A program made the position numbers and the translations under genes. Below the pieces are notes generated by a model that was not told the DNA's origin, searched no databases, and was given only the letters and a program-made list of their open reading frames with translations. 64,000 bases of DNA from Devosia chinhatensis (GTDB lineage Bacteria > Pseudomonadota > Alphaproteobacteria > Rhizobiales > Devosiaceae). The stretch spans positions 310,001 through 374,000 of the forward strand of contig NZ_JZEY01000054.1 of NCBI RefSeq assembly GCF_000969445.1. Reading direction: 5' to 3'. Each line of letters starts with the position of its first letter. Position 1 is the stretch's first letter. This document shows, in pieces, positions 63,084-64,000 of this stretch.

Positions 63084-63554
63084 TTACACCGGCGGCGTCA
63101 GGCTCGGTGTACGCTTGCCCTTGAACGGCGCCATGCCTTCGCGCGCCAGCTCGTCCGCACGCTCGTTGAGGTCATGCCCGGCATGGCCCTTGACCCAATG
63201 CCATTCGACATCATGACGCTTGGTGGCCTCGTCCAGCGCCTGCCAAAGCTCGACATTCTTGACCGGCTTCTTGTCGGCGGTCTTCCAGCCATTGCGCTTC
63301 CAGCCATGGATCCAGCTCTGGACGCCGTTCTTGACATATTGGCTGTCGGTATGGAGCTCGACCGCGCAGGGGCGAGTGAGCGCACTCAGCGCCTCGATGG
63401 CAGCTGTCAGCTCCATCTTGTTATTGGTGGTCAGCGCCTCGCCACCCTTCAATTCCTTGGTGTGCGGGCCGAATTGCAGGATGGCACCCCAGCCCCCCGG
63501 ACCCGGATTGCCCGAGCAGGCCCCATCGGTATGGATGATGACCTTTTCGCTCAC
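63084..63554 (-). CDS. rnhA: Ribonuclease HI
   Basis: 156 aa. [19 protein letters not shown] with the first catalytic Asp, the Glu in [12 protein letters not shown], the Asp in [12 protein letters not shown], and the His/Asp pair [17 protein letters not shown]. Its start overlaps the ispH stop (ATGA), a common alphaproteobacterial arrangement. Confidence 0.97.
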   Translation of the reverse strand: MSEKVIIHTDGACSGNPGPGGWGAILQFGPHTKELKGGEALTTNNKMELTAAIEALSALTRPCAVELHTDSQYVKNGVQSWIHGWKRNGWKTADKKPVKNVELWQALDEATKRHDVEWHWVKGHAGHDLNERADELAREGMAPFKGKRTPSLTPPV

Positions 63555-64000
63555 CGCCCCGATGCCACTTCCAGATTGCGCAGCACTTTGGGGATGTTGA
63601 AGGCAATGTGCTCTTCGGCAGTGGTGACGGTCTCGACCTGCACCGCATAGCGGGCGGCAAAGGCATCGATCACTTCTTCGACCAGGCTTTCGGGGGCCGA
63701 CGCCCCGGCGCTAACGCCCAGCGAAGTCAGGTCGCCATAAAGCGTCCAGTCGATATCGCTGGCCCGGTCCACCAGGGTTGCGACCCGGCATCCCGAACGC
63801 AGCGCGACTTCCACGAGACGCTGCGAATTGGACGAATGGGGAGAACCGACCACGATCATCGCGTCCACGCGCGGCGCCACGGCCTTGATGGCCTCCTGCC
63901 GATTGGTCGTGGCGTAGCAGATGTCTTCCTTGTGCGGCCCATTGATGGCTGGAAAACGCGACCTGAGCGCCGCGACGATTTCTCGGGTGTCGTCGACCGA
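63551..64000 (-). CDS. ispH: HMB-PP reductase IspH, C-terminal part (cut by window edge)
   Basis: 150 C-terminal residues; the gene runs off the right edge. [14 protein letters not shown] carries the third iron-sulfur Cys and the T-T-N motif, and [17 protein letters not shown] is the conserved substrate-binding loop. Last step of the non-mevalonate isoprenoid pathway. Coupled to rnhA. Confidence 0.95.
   Translation of the reverse strand, partial: SVDDTREIVAALRSRFPAINGPHKEDICYATTNRQEAIKAVAPRVDAMIVVGSPHSSNSQRLVEVALRSGCRVATLVDRASDIDWTLYGDLTSLGVSAGASAPESLVEEVIDAFAARYAVQVETVTTAEEHIAFNIPKVLRNLEVASGR

Overview
The window looks like part of an alphaproteobacterial chromosome, most likely Hyphomicrobiales and Devosia-like. 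The evidence is a CcrM-type GANTC methyltransferase beside mutY and rnhB, GAAC-N7-GAAC (GTTC-N7-GTTC) LexA boxes of the alphaproteobacterial type, a split glyQ/glyS pair, ETF-ubiquinone oxidoreductase, DUF4180 and DUF2207 proteins, and dense high-GC coding. The genus is an inference from overall gene style; no database search was possible.

Region 1 to about 30.5 kb is an accessory, mobile and defence-rich island whose left end lies outside the window. From left to right: a truncated TnsB/Mu-type transposase with a TnsA-like partner that seems to lack catalytic residues (1-1197, minus); a soluble FtsH-like AAA+ zinc metalloprotease with a 75-aa partner under a promoter that overlaps a LexA-like box (1637-4105); a 321-aa and a 116-aa protein of unknown function (4228-5560); a small ribbon-helix-helix-like protein; then a five-gene DISARM-like operon (6734-18247) with a large N-terminal-position protein, DrmA helicase, DrmB (DUF1998), DrmC (phospholipase D fold) and an N6-adenine methyltransferase. 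After a remnant of an integrase 3' end come a lysine/proline-rich protein, a frameshifted gene, a 752-aa tyrosine recombinase whose Shine-Dalgarno is buried in a hairpin, a PD-(D/E)XK nuclease, a staphylococcal-nuclease-like protein, a DUF262/HNH GmrSD-like type IV restriction protein, an SOS-controlled umuDC pair (the UmuD has Cys in place of the Ser nucleophile), a second PD-(D/E)XK protein, a metallophosphoesterase and a small membrane protein.

The island ends in a structured non-coding stretch (30.2-30.5 kb) that holds an inverted, about 92 % identical 83-bp piece of a foreign smc gene, just downstream of the resident smc.

Region 30.58-64 kb is ordinary core chromosome: smc, a DsbA-like thioredoxin, a DciA-like DUF721 protein, an alpha/beta hydrolase, mutY, ccrM, rnhB, a DUF4180 protein, a HAD phosphatase, an SOS-box-preceded radical SAM protein, two MFS transporters, a VOC dioxygenase-like protein, moaB, a family-4-like uracil-DNA glycosylase, ETF-QO, a TPR protein, ispE, a polyprenyl diphosphate synthase, a TrmN6-like methyltransferase, an S49 peptidase, glyQ, an Rnk-like protein, lemA with its DUF2207 partner, glyS, a DUF808 protein, rnhA and the C-terminal part of ispH. 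DNA repair and replication functions recur here (smc, mutY, udg, rnhA, rnhB, dciA).

The most noteworthy items are the DISARM-like locus that combines an adenine methyltransferase with a large first protein carrying a degenerate P-loop, the SOS-linked FtsH-like protease module, the Cys-type UmuD, and the xenologous smc scar at the island edge. No tRNA, rRNA or CRISPR array was seen.
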